Of a stretch of 64,000 bases of DNA, positions 19,474 through 27,317 are shown piece after piece. Every line of letters begins with the position of its first letter. Positions within the stretch are counted from its first letter, which is position 1. Under the pieces are notes generated by a model. That model saw nothing but the letters and a program-made list of their open reading frames with translations. It made no database searches and was not told where the DNA came from. The translations under genes and the position numbers were made by a program. Origin of the DNA: Methylomonas sp. MK1. Lineage in GTDB: Bacteria; Pseudomonadota; Gammaproteobacteria; Methylococcales; Methylomonadaceae. The DNA is taken from contig NZ_AQOV01000001.1 in assembly GCF_000365425.1 (NCBI RefSeq), positions 1,674,001-1,738,000 on the forward strand, read 5' to 3'.

Positions 19474-19619
19474 ACAGACCGCTCATTCCCCCGCAACCAA
19501 ATCGTCAACGCCACCCCCCCCCCGATTCAACGAACACACTTCTTCAACATAACGATGAAACGCAGAATAAGGCCTTTATACCCTTTGGGAAATTCGCTTG
19601 GTTGCTGAATACCCGTGCT

Positions 19620-19695
19620 TCCCCCTTTGAAAAAGGGGGATTGAGGGGGATTTATTTAAAAAATCTCCCCTGGCCCCTCTTTTTCAAAGAGGGGA
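19620..19695. repeat. 75-bp near-perfect palindrome
   Basis: TCCCCCTTTGAAAAAGGGGG on the left is mirrored by TCTTTTTCAAAGAGGGGA on the right around an A/T-rich centre. The same C-rich/G-rich half unit appears again as a short hairpin near 30777. It looks like a non-coding palindromic repeat and lies next to the RAYT remnant. Confidence 0.7.
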
Positions 19696-19717
19696 AGTAA
19701 CCTGGCTAAAACTTATC

Positions 19718-20199
19718 TTAACGACATAGGTGCTTCACCGGGTTGTAATGAATGTAATCCATATGCCGGGCAAAATCGGTGTCATCGCGCATTTGATGCT
19801 CCCAATACCGCGTTGCCATAAGGTCGATTCCCGATGTTTTTGTTTCAATACGTTAATCCATTAGACCCGCCGGTATGTATCTCCACATGCCACGCTCGCC
19901 TGCAGCTTGATCACGCTCCAACGGGTTGCAAAATCTCCATCATCAACCGGCAATGTCCAAATGCTCGGCAATTGCTCCATGCATTGCCCTACCTCCTGCA
20001 TCCATGCAGTCGAATGCAAATGGTCCGGCAACAAAACCCAGGCATCAATGGTAAACGGCCGTTTCGCGCGAGTGCTTGCAATCGCCTTGCGCAAAGCCTC
20101 TCGTACCGGTTCATCGCATAGAATCGCTTGCCGCCGATACGTCACCACCGTGAAAAAATACGTATCACCGGGATTGTGCGAGCGGCGGTAACGGGACAT
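19718..20199 (-). pseudogene. Decayed REP-associated tyrosine transposase (RAYT)
   Basis: The N-terminal frame (20199 to 19861) reads MSRYRRSHNPGDTYFFTVVT and includes the HUH motif LLPDHLHSTAW (His60, His62) of Y1 transposases of the RAYT (TnpA-REP) family. It then runs into a stop. A shifted frame between about 19817 and 19718 encodes the usual C-terminal signature: RYWEHQMRDDTDF, followed by HMDYIHYNPVKH. The central part joining them is deleted or frameshifted, so the gene is not functional. Its presence beside many REP-like hairpins suggests a past mobilising enzyme. Confidence 0.8.
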
Positions 20200-20245
20200 T
20201 TTGGTTGTTAATTTTTGATGGTTAAATCAGGGTTTGTGGTTCCCC

Positions 20246-20280
20246 CCGCGTGGGCACAAAAAGCGTGTGCCCACCCTACG
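20246..20280 (-). repeat. GTAG-headed REP-like hairpin overlapping a stop codon
   Basis: On the minus strand this unit reads GTAGGGTGGGCAC...GTGCCCACGCGG. The TAG of its GTAG is the stop codon of the gene ending at 20276, so the repeat forms the 3' end of that gene. Confidence 0.75.
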
Positions 20281-20686
20281 TTATTTCCATCTTGAAACCC
20301 AAAGCTTTCGTGATTGCTCGAATTAATTTTTCTGCGGCGTCGTAGTTAGTCGTATTGGAAAATCCAATAAGGTGTTTTACAGCTTTTTCTGGAGCGTGTC
20401 CCCATGCACGAATCCACCATCTGTACCAAAAAGGCAATTCAGTGAGACAAGCAGCCAAGTCGGCGGAATTACGTCGATTTGATGTAATACGATCTTCGTA
20501 CAGAACCTTCATCCGGTCATTAAGTCCCTCGGCGTTCACAACTTGGGCATAGAAAATAAAATCGGCGAAAACCTTAATACGAAGATCTCTATACTGGAGT
20601 ATTGGCTTCATCCAGAATGTTGTTACCCAGTAACCCATCGCGCCAGCGATAGTTCCAAGCAAAACTGCGAATAATTTTTCGTCCAT
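20276..20686 (-). CDS. Hypothetical protein with N-terminal membrane segment
   Basis: This 136-residue protein starts with a hydrophobic segment (LFAVLLGTIAGAMGYWVTTFW) that should anchor it in the membrane. A soluble, tryptophan-containing region follows (TELPFWYRWWIRAWGHAPEKAV) and a final charged stretch. I do not recognise the family. It is the only intact gene between repeat copies A and B, so it is cargo of that island, and its base composition is more AT-rich than the urea genes. A REP-like unit supplies its stop codon. Coding is supported by the coherent protein pattern rather than by a strong Shine-Dalgarno. Confidence 0.6.
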   Translation of the reverse strand: MDEKLFAVLLGTIAGAMGYWVTTFWMKPILQYRDLRIKVFADFIFYAQVVNAEGLNDRMKVLYEDRITSNRRNSADLAACLTELPFWYRWWIRAWGHAPEKAVKHLIGFSNTTNYDAAEKLIRAITKALGFKMEIT

Positions 20687-20800
20687 GGGTAAATTGACCT
20701 CGTTGGGTTGTATATGCTTTTAAGAAGTTAGAGCCGCATCCTACAACACTGCATAACACCAAACATACAAAATCATCCAATTGCTTCCAATCCCCGCGAC

Positions 20801-21060
20801 GGGGTTACTCCCGTTATTCCGCCCCGAGCATCGCAGCTTTTGGCGAGATCAGCCCGCAGGGGAGCGGCAGGGATGCCGCTCGTTTTCGGCGGGGCTGGGA
20901 AGCCCCTTCCGAAAACACTCGGCAAAAGCGAGAAGCGCAGGATTAAGGCGGAATTCCGGGTGGCCTTTCTTTTGGTAACTTTTCTTTGGCCAAACAAAGA
21001 AAAGTTACTCGGCTGTCGGGCCGAGACCCGACATTAAAATCAGCCGTCGCGCCAGCGACA
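20801..21060 (-). repeat. Structured repeat copy B (right member of pair A/B)
   Basis: Read on the minus strand it has the same order as copy A: module 1 at the outer end (about 21060 inward) and module 2 at the inner end. The long stem is GTAACTTTTCTTTG/CAAAGAAAAGTTAC. The module 2 outer stem is GCTTTTGCCGAG/CTCGCCAAAAGC and an inner hairpin is GAGCGGCATCCCTGCCGCTC. The rest of the gene-free stretch 20687-21177 holds only a CCCTCATCC...GGGAGAAGG repeat at about 21070-21104. Confidence 0.85.
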
Positions 21061-21177
21061 CCTTCTTACCCCCCTCATCCTAGCCTTCTCCCTGAGGGAG
21101 AAGGAACAAACCTTCCCGCAACCAAATGGATAAACCATATTTCTAAGCGTGACACTTAAATCATGCCCAGCTAAACA

Positions 21178-22026
21178 TCACTTCCTCTCATATCCAAACT
21201 GAAATATCACCGGCGTTCCCTGGTTATGAATAATAATCTCCTTCTTCGGCTCGTCGCCCACAGCCGCCGGCTGCGCCACCCCATTCGCATCAACCGGACC
21301 CTGAACTTCTCTCACCTCCACCCGCACATCCGGCATCCATTTGGGTTTGAACAGTTCGGTTTTCACGCGACCGGCCTGTTTCGGCAACGGCGCGTGTTCC
21401 AGCACATCCAGACAGGCGGTGCCGATCTGATCGACCAATTTATCGACAATCCGCGCCGGCAACACATCCTTATCCAGGGCATGGGCGCTAAAGGTCGATT
21501 CGCGCTCTATCAATACAGCCTGATTGCCGGCATCGCGCAAGGCACAGGTAATCGGCAACACATCGGCTTTTTGAAAATCGGTCGCGCGCGGGTCGGAATT
21601 GCCGCTGGAAAAAGAAAAACCCACCGGGGTTTCGCGGTGAGCAACTTTGCCCAATTTGGCTTGTAGGCTATGGCTGTATGGCGCTTTGTTGGTTAGCGGA
21701 AACTCCCACTCTGCCAAATTCGCGCGGACACGCTCAGCGAGAGCTTGCGATTCCACCGCAAAGCCAAACTGGCTCAGGTTATCTTCGCTGACCACAAATT
21801 CGATAGCCGACAGCGGTTTGCCGGCATCAGGGGCTTGGGCCCAGGCTGTCGAAAAGCCTGCGGCTAGTAAGACGCCGTAGCCGATTAGAATTGAAGGCCT
21901 GATCCTGGGCGGAAAGAACTTTGACCGCGACGAAAACTTCAAGGCGCCGTTAAAGCGCCCCCCACTTCCGCCGCGCTCAGCACGCTCTAAATCCCAAAAC
22001 CACTTCAGCCTTAACCAGTTTTTCAT
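21178..22026 (-). CDS. Exported protein of unknown function, divergent from porin
   Basis: The 282-residue protein has an unusually long basic N-region (about 45 residues) before the hydrophobic core ILIGYGVLLAAGF and an AWAQA cleavage site, suggesting an extended signal peptide. GAGG nine bases upstream supports the ATG at 22026. The mature part is soluble, with VLPITCALRDAGNQAVLIE and a C-terminal KKEIIIHNQGTPVIFQFGYERK; I do not recognise a family. It is transcribed away from the porin and transporter genes, sharing a 180-bp region with a perfect palindrome. It could be an accessory to urea uptake or regulated with it; this is context only. Confidence 0.7.
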   Translation of the reverse strand: MKNWLRLKWFWDLERAERGGSGGRFNGALKFSSRSKFFPPRIRPSILIGYGVLLAAGFSTAWAQAPDAGKPLSAIEFVVSEDNLSQFGFAVESQALAERVRANLAEWEFPLTNKAPYSHSLQAKLGKVAHRETPVGFSFSSGNSDPRATDFQKADVLPITCALRDAGNQAVLIERESTFSAHALDKDVLPARIVDKLVDQIGTACLDVLEHAPLPKQAGRVKTELFKPKWMPDVRVEVREVQGPVDANGVAQPAAVGDEPKKEIIIHNQGTPVIFQFGYERK

Positions 22027-22088
22027 AGCAATATCCTCTTTAACTTGCTGATCACTCTACGGAAACCCCAATTTCCCAGCCATACGTC

Positions 22089-22108
22089 AAATGACTGATG
22101 AGTCATTT
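22089..22108. promoter_or_regulatory. Palindromic candidate operator between divergent genes
   Basis: AAATGACT and AGTCATTT are perfect 8-bp inverted repeats separated by GATG, located between the divergent exported-protein gene and the porin. The symmetry fits a dimeric transcription-factor site. The regulator is unknown. Confidence 0.5.
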
Positions 22109-22212
22109 ACCCGATTGTGGCGCTGTCTGCAAAATTCAACAATCTCCCCGACGTTTTCAATCGCCATCGCCGCCGGCAATGGTTTGTTTAATCCAGATGA
22201 AGGGGAATGCAA

Positions 22213-23463
22213 ATGACTGGTTTTAACCCACAAAAACTAAGCGGCCGGGCAATCGGCTTGCTGAGCGGGGTGGCCTTGGGCGCCATCGGCCTGGGACAGG
22301 CGCCCGAAGCGCAGGCTGGCGCGACGTTTAAAATCGACGATACCAAATGGGTCAGCGTCGGCGCCGGTTTGCGGACCAGTTTCCGGGCCCAGGAAGGCTC
22401 GGTCGGCGCAAACGCCGACAAATGGAGCAACGATTTTAATCTGGACAATATCCGTTTATACATCAACGGTCAGATTCATAAATATCTGAAAGTCGAATTC
22501 AACACCGACTGCCAAACCTGCGGCAACGGCGGCGAAGTGCGGGTGCTGGATGCAATCGGCAAATTCGAGGTTACGCCCTACGCCAACTTGTGGGTAGGCC
22601 GGATGCTGGTACCCGCCGAGCGCCGCGAGATGAACGGTCCGTTCTACAGTGCGGTGTACAACATCTTCTCCGCCGGCACGCCGTTCGAGCCTTCCGACTA
22701 CAACCTGACCATCAAATCCGACGGCACCTCGGCCGGCTCATTCGGCCGTGACGACGGTGCCACCTTCTGGGGCGCGGTGTTCGACGGTCGTTTCCAATAC
22801 GCGGCCGGTTTCTTCCGCGGTCTGCGCGGCGGCGCCAACGTCGATGACAATATCCTGTACGCGCAACGCTTTGCCTACAACTTCTGGGACGTCGAGAAAA
22901 ATCCCGGCTACTACACCTCCGGCACTTACTACGGCAAAGGCGGCGACATTCTGACCGTCGGCGTCGCCAACCAATATCAAGAAGACGGCGCCGGTGCGCT
23001 GGGTTCTCCCGGCAGCTTCCGCGGCACCACCGCCGACGTGTTGATGGAAAAAGTGTTGCCGGGCGGCGGCGTCGTCACCTTCAACGGCGAGTACAAAAAC
23101 TACGGTATTACCGGCCCGTATAGCCAAGCCATCCGCGATGCGGAGGGTGCTGTCGGCGCGCCGGCCCAGTTCTCTATGTTCGAAGGCAACGCCTACGACG
23201 TCAGCGGCATGTATCTGTTCCCGCAAAAAATCGGCATCGGCCAATTCCAACCGTTTTTGCGCTACGTGAATGTGTCGCCGGATAACAGCCCCAACCGCGA
23301 AGTTTACGAAGGCGGCGTCAACTACATCATCGACGGCCACAACGCCAAAATTTTCGCCAGCTACCAATACGGCGATTTGTTGACCAAGGGCTTGAACTAC
23401 AAATCCACCGCCAGCGGCGAGAACGCCAGCCAAGTCATGGTCGGCTTCCAGTGGCAAATTTAA
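22213..23463 (+). CDS. Outer-membrane porin of the urea uptake cluster
   Basis: From the ATG at 22213 the protein has 416 residues. That start is preferred over the ATG at 22207 because the AAGGGG ribosome-binding sequence is 7 bases away rather than 1. A signal peptide ends near AQAGA. The mature chain alternates polar and aromatic residues with many glycines, contains LRLYING-like strands and DWNI-style repeats typical of phosphate-selective or general porins, and ends in an aromatic/hydrophobic strand (SQVMVGFQWQI). It would admit a small solute into the periplasm. The position directly before urtA suggests urea or short amides as substrate. Confidence 0.8.
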   Translation: MTGFNPQKLSGRAIGLLSGVALGAIGLGQAPEAQAGATFKIDDTKWVSVGAGLRTSFRAQEGSVGANADKWSNDFNLDNIRLYINGQIHKYLKVEFNTDCQTCGNGGEVRVLDAIGKFEVTPYANLWVGRMLVPAERREMNGPFYSAVYNIFSAGTPFEPSDYNLTIKSDGTSAGSFGRDDGATFWGAVFDGRFQYAAGFFRGLRGGANVDDNILYAQRFAYNFWDVEKNPGYYTSGTYYGKGGDILTVGVANQYQEDGAGALGSPGSFRGTTADVLMEKVLPGGGVVTFNGEYKNYGITGPYSQAIRDAEGAVGAPAQFSMFEGNAYDVSGMYLFPQKIGIGQFQPFLRYVNVSPDNSPNREVYEGGVNYIIDGHNAKIFASYQYGDLLTKGLNYKSTASGENASQVMVGFQWQI

Positions 23464-23503
23464 TGATGATGGGGTACGCAAATTTACACCAACGCGACAA
23501 ACC

Positions 23504-23576
23504 GTAGGGTGGGCACCGATTAGGTGCCCACACGAAGCTGAAGCCTTCACGCGTGGGCATTGCATACCCACCCTAC
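23504..23576. repeat. Inverted pair of GTAG REP-like hairpins upstream of urtA
   Basis: A plus-strand unit at 23504-23534 and a minus-strand unit at 23551-23576 (ending CTAC) face each other. The pair sits between the porin stop and the urtA start and would be in the transcript if the genes are co-transcribed. Confidence 0.75.
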
Positions 23577-23627
23577 GAAACGGGCAATCCATAGCCCACG
23601 ATTTCTTCTCGACATAGGATTATTACG

Positions 23628-24926
23628 ATGAAAATATTGAGCAATTCCTTCCATAAACTGGCGACTGTTGCGGCCCTGTCCGCCGCATTGCTCGGCGCCT
23701 CGTCCGCCCGCGCCGAAGACACCATCAAAGTCGGCGTACTGCACTCCCTGTCCGGCACGATGGCGATCAGCGAAACCACTCTAAAAGACACGATGCTGAT
23801 GCTGATCGACGAACAAAATAAAAAAGGCGGCCTGCTGGGCAAGAAGCTGGAAGCGGTGGTCGTTGACCCGGCCTCCAACTGGCCTTTGTTTGCGGAAAAA
23901 GCCCGCGAGCTGATCACCAAGGACAAAGTGGCTTCCATCTTCGGCTGCTGGACCTCCGTATCCCGGAAATCGGTGTTGCCGGTCATCGAAGAGTTGAACA
24001 GCATCCTGTTCTACCCTGTGCAATACGAAGGCGAAGAGTCGTCTAAAAACGTGTTCTACACCGGCGCGGCGCCTAACCAGCAAGCGATTCCGGCGGTCGA
24101 CTACCTGATGAACGATCTGAAAGTGCAACGCTGGGTCTTGGCCGGTACCGACTACGTTTACCCACGCACCACCAACAAAATCCTGGAAGCATACCTGAAA
24201 TCCAAAGGCGTTAAACCCGCGGACATCATGATCAACTACACGCCATTCGGTCATTCCGACTGGCAAAGCATCGTCGCCGACATTAAAAAATTCGGCTCTA
24301 CCGGCAAGAAAACTGCGGTGGTCTCCACCATCAACGGCGACGCCAACATTCCGTTCTATAAAGAGCTGGGCAACCAAGGCATCTCTGCGGAAAAAATCCC
24401 GGTCATCGCCTTCTCGGTGGGTGAAGAAGAACTCTCCGGTATGGACACCAAACCGCTGGTCGGCCACTTGGCGGCCTGGAACTATTTCATGAGCGTGGAT
24501 ACGACTAAAAACGCGGCCTTTATTCAGCAATGGAAAGACTACATCAAGAACCCGAAACGCGTCACCAACGACCCGATGGAAGCGCATTACATCGGCTTTA
24601 ACATGTGGGTGAAAGCGGTCGAGAAAGCCGGCACCACTGATTCAGACGCGGTACAAAAAGCTTTGATCGGCGTTGAATACCCCAACCTGACCGGCGGTAT
24701 GTCGAAAATGCTGCCTAACCATCACATCAGCAAACCGGTGTTGATTGGCGAAATCCAAGACGACGGCCAATTCGTCACCGTCTGGCAAACCAACAAACTG
24801 GTCGATGGCGACGCCTGGTCGGACTTCCTGCCCGACAGCAAACCGATCATCGCCGACTGGACCGCGCCGATCAGCTGCGGCAACTACAACACCAAAACCA
24901 AAAAGTGTTCGGGACAGAACTATTAA
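23628..24926 (+). CDS. urtA: Urea ABC transporter substrate-binding protein
   Basis: The 432-residue periplasmic protein captures urea and delivers it to UrtBC. After a signal peptide (cleaved near SARA), the chain begins DTIKVGVLHSLSGTMAISE, the signature of the urea-type branched-amino-acid-like binding proteins. FGCWTSVSRKSVLPV, FYPVQYEGEE and PMEAHYIGFNMW are further UrtA hallmarks. Length is typical. A stem-loop lies between urtA and urtB, which may allow a higher level of the binding protein than of the membrane components. Confidence 0.95.
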   Translation: MKILSNSFHKLATVAALSAALLGASSARAEDTIKVGVLHSLSGTMAISETTLKDTMLMLIDEQNKKGGLLGKKLEAVVVDPASNWPLFAEKARELITKDKVASIFGCWTSVSRKSVLPVIEELNSILFYPVQYEGEESSKNVFYTGAAPNQQAIPAVDYLMNDLKVQRWVLAGTDYVYPRTTNKILEAYLKSKGVKPADIMINYTPFGHSDWQSIVADIKKFGSTGKKTAVVSTINGDANIPFYKELGNQGISAEKIPVIAFSVGEEELSGMDTKPLVGHLAAWNYFMSVDTTKNAAFIQQWKDYIKNPKRVTNDPMEAHYIGFNMWVKAVEKAGTTDSDAVQKALIGVEYPNLTGGMSKMLPNHHISKPVLIGEIQDDGQFVTVWQTNKLVDGDAWSDFLPDSKPIIADWTAPISCGNYNTKTKKCSGQNY

Positions 24927-24941
24927 CAGCGGATGTTACCC

Positions 24942-24974
24942 GCGAGGTTCACGGCAGGATGCCGCGGGCCTCGC
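24942..24974 (+). promoter_or_regulatory. Stem-loop between urtA and urtB
   Basis: GCGAGG...CCTCGC encloses CGGCA-GGA-TGCCG with a symmetrical internal loop. It resembles one hairpin of the dispersed structured repeat. It lacks a U-run, so it may stabilise the urtA transcript or attenuate downstream expression rather than end it. Confidence 0.55.
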
Positions 24975-24993
24975 CCCCAAAAGAGGACAGACG

Positions 24994-26745
24994 ATGCACA
25001 CACCCCGTTTCAGAACCCGTTTAAAAACGCCGCCCGGCTCACACCCGGCTTATCGTTCCCCCAAGGACAGCTTCTTGAGCATGATGACTAAAACTTCTAC
25101 TCAGGCCGGATTAATAGTCGGCGGCGTTTTTAAACAGCTTCTCAAATTTACCGGCTACTTGCTGGCGATGCTGCTGCTCAATATGCACACAGCCCTCGCC
25201 CAAGAAGCGGGTAGCGCGTTGGAGCAACTCAGAACAGGTAGTATGACAGAGCGCGAACTCGCCATCGAAACCCTGGGCGGTGACAGCAATAACCTGAAAT
25301 TATTGCAAGCCCTGCAGGACGGCAAACTGTTCGACTTCAAAGCGGAAGGCAAGCTGGTCCTTGCGCAGGAAAGCGCGGCCGGTTACCAACTCAGCGATCC
25401 GCTCAGCGGCGCGGCATTGGCAGAAGTCGAGCGCGGCGCGGTAGGCAAAATCAATTTAAACAACAAGCTGCGCGGCGTGCTGCGCAAAACCATCGCGTTG
25501 CTGCAATTGAACGACGCAGATCCGGTATTGCGTCTGATCGCAGTACAAGCATTGGCCAATGAGATAGACGACAAAGCCGTGATTTTATTACGCGATCATC
25601 TGGCCAACGAAACCGATGCCGACATCAAAGCTGCGATCAACAAAATGCTGTTATTGCAAGACATCAACAGCCCGGAAAAAGACCAACGCATAGCCGCTAT
25701 CGCCGCCTTAAAAGACCTGGACAGCCAGGACGTGGTCAACAAACTGCAAGCCGTTATCGACAAAGACGCCGACGGCAATTTCCTGGAAGCCGACAGCGAC
25801 GTGCGCAATCTGGCGGAAGCGGCACTGATCAAAATCCGCGAGCGCATGCAAGCCTATGCAGTCGCCGAAACTGTGTTCTTTGGTTTGAGTTTGGGCGCGG
25901 TACTGGTGTTATCCGCGATTGGCCTGGCCATCACCTTTGGGGTGATGGGGGTGATAAACATGGCCCACGGCGAACTGATGATGCTGGGCGCTTACACCAC
26001 CTATGTGATGCAGCAAATCATGCCGAATTATTTGGGCACGGCCTTGATCCTGTCGATCCCGATGGCGTTTTTAGTTGCCGCCTTGGTCGGTATAGCCATC
26101 GAACGAGGCATCATCCGCTTTTTATATGGCAGACCGCTGGAAACTTTACTGGCTACCTTTGGCGTGAGTTTGTTTTTGCAACAAGCCGTGCGCTCCATCT
26201 TTTCACCCTTGAACCGCAGCGTCTCAACGCCCGAGTGGATGAGCGGCTCCTGGCAGATCAACGACTTTCTCTCGCTGACCTGGAACCGCTTCTACATCCT
26301 GATCTTCTGCCTGCTGGTGTTTACCGCGCTGCTGCAAATCTTGAAACGCACAAAATTGGGATTGGAAGTCCGCGCCGTGGCGCAAAATCGGGGCATGGCT
26401 CGAGCTATGGGTATCCCCACGGCGCGCGTCGATGCGATGACTTTTGGCTTGGGATCGGGTATCGCCGGTGTGGCTGGCGTGGCCTTGAGTCAGATCACCA
26501 ACGTTGGACCTAATTTGGGACAGGCTTACATCGTGGATTCGTTCATGGTGGTGGTGTTTGGCGGAGTCGGCAACTTGTTCGGGACCTTGGTGGCCGGGTT
26601 CTCGTTGGGTATTGCCAATAAGGTGTTGGAACCTTATGCCGGGGCGGTGTTGGCGAAGATTTTGGTGCTGGTGTTTATTATTTTGTTTATTCAGAAGAAG
26701 CCGAGGGGGTTGTTTCCGCAGAAAGGGAGAGCTGCTGAATCGTAA
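24994..26745 (+). CDS. urtB: Urea ABC transporter permease UrtB
   Basis: The 583-residue protein starts at the ATG at 24994 with GAGG eight bases upstream; the frame extends back into urtA but that overlap is not credible. A signal sequence (about residues 45-65) is followed by a periplasmic repeat-like region of about 250 residues characteristic of UrtB, then a LivH-type membrane domain (VFFGLSLGAVLVLSAIGLAI, INMAHGELMMLGAYTTY, GRPLETLLATFGVSLFLQQA). It pairs with UrtC to form the inner-membrane urea channel. In this genome the operon is interrupted right after it by repeat pair C/D. Confidence 0.93.
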   Translation: MHTPRFRTRLKTPPGSHPAYRSPKDSFLSMMTKTSTQAGLIVGGVFKQLLKFTGYLLAMLLLNMHTALAQEAGSALEQLRTGSMTERELAIETLGGDSNNLKLLQALQDGKLFDFKAEGKLVLAQESAAGYQLSDPLSGAALAEVERGAVGKINLNNKLRGVLRKTIALLQLNDADPVLRLIAVQALANEIDDKAVILLRDHLANETDADIKAAINKMLLLQDINSPEKDQRIAAIAALKDLDSQDVVNKLQAVIDKDADGNFLEADSDVRNLAEAALIKIRERMQAYAVAETVFFGLSLGAVLVLSAIGLAITFGVMGVINMAHGELMMLGAYTTYVMQQIMPNYLGTALILSIPMAFLVAALVGIAIERGIIRFLYGRPLETLLATFGVSLFLQQAVRSIFSPLNRSVSTPEWMSGSWQINDFLSLTWNRFYILIFCLLVFTALLQILKRTKLGLEVRAVAQNRGMARAMGIPTARVDAMTFGLGSGIAGVAGVALSQITNVGPNLGQAYIVDSFMVVVFGGVGNLFGTLVAGFSLGIANKVLEPYAGAVLAKILVLVFIILFIQKKPRGLFPQKGRAAES

Positions 26746-26756
26746 TTCCAAAATAT

Positions 26757-26790
26757 GTAGGTTGGGTTAGCGAAGCGTAACCCAACACGA
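26757..26790 (+). repeat. GTAG-headed REP-like hairpin after urtB
   Basis: GTAGGTTGGGTTAGC pairs with GTAACCCAACA. The same subfamily appears in the opposite orientation next to copy H (40115-40150). It lies 11 bp after the urtB stop. Confidence 0.7.
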
Positions 26791-26825
26791 CGGCTTTTGA
26801 TGTGGTTGATGGCTTTGGGGTTTTG

Positions 26826-27088
26826 TGTCGCTATCGCGACGGGTTGTTTTGATGTCGGGTCTCGGCCCGACAGCCGAGATACTTTCTTTTGCTTGGCCAA
26901 AAGAAAGTATCCAAAGAAAAGGCCACCCCACCGCCGCTTGTTTCCTGCGCTCCTCGGGTTTGAACGGGGTTGCCTGAAGGGGCTTCCCAGCCCCTGCATG
27001 CAACGCGCCGCATCCATGCGACGCCCCTAACGGGCTATTCCGTTCAAACCCTGCGGTGCTCGGCGCGGCAGAGGGGAGTAAACCACTC
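26826..27088 (+). repeat. Structured repeat copy C (left member of pair C/D)
   Basis: Module 1 reads GTCGC-TATC-GCGAC, GTCGGG-TCTCGG-CCCGAC with the loop TCTCGG complementary to the following CCGAGA, then GATACTTTCTTTTG/CAAAAGAAAGTATC. Module 2 has a perfect outer stem GGGTTTGAACGG/CCGTTCAAACCC and inner hairpins GTTGC...GCAAC and CGCATCCATGCG. It begins 80 bp after urtB. The remainder of the gap to 27317 holds a GTAG repeat pair and no gene. Confidence 0.88.
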
Positions 27089-27132
27089 GCGAGATTTTGA
27101 GTGGATGGACAGCGTGACGATGGTAAGAATTT

Positions 27133-27203
27133 GTAGGATGTGCCGACAATAGGAGGCGCATCGCTCGCGACAGATGCGCGTCGCATTCGCTCAGCACATC
27201 CTA
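27133..27203. repeat. GTAG-headed inverted repeat pair
   Basis: GTAGGATGTGC at the left is mirrored by CAGCACATCCTAAG at the right, enclosing a GATGCGC-type palindrome. A related element occurs at 32509-32580 in the next island. Confidence 0.6.
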
Positions 27204-27317
27204 AGGGCTAGCCGTCATATGCGCCGAGTTGGAACGAGAGAAAGCTTATTGGATGTACAAAACGAAGAGATAACTCCTAAACTCTGTTGAAACATATTTC
27301 AATTTACGGGGTTTCCA

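Noticed and set aside
19095..21060. Group II intron or retron interpretation of the structured repeats
   Set aside because: No reverse transcriptase gene and no domain V-like hairpin with the AGC/GUUC pattern is visible; the repeats are too short.
22115..22135. Possible sigma-54 promoter (TGGCGC...TGC) before the porin
   Set aside because: The GG and GC elements are only 8 bases apart instead of 10, so it does not fit the minus-24/minus-12 pattern.
24745..24993. Extended start of urtB overlapping the end of urtA
   Set aside because: The extra 83 codons are the shadow of urtA in another frame; a GAGG-preceded ATG at 24994 gives a normal UrtB.
26831..27186. Several 60-140-residue open frames within the structured repeats, with similar translations in many copies
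   Set aside because: Their similarity follows from the repeat DNA; frames are not conserved across copies, have no ribosome-binding sites and are read on both strands.
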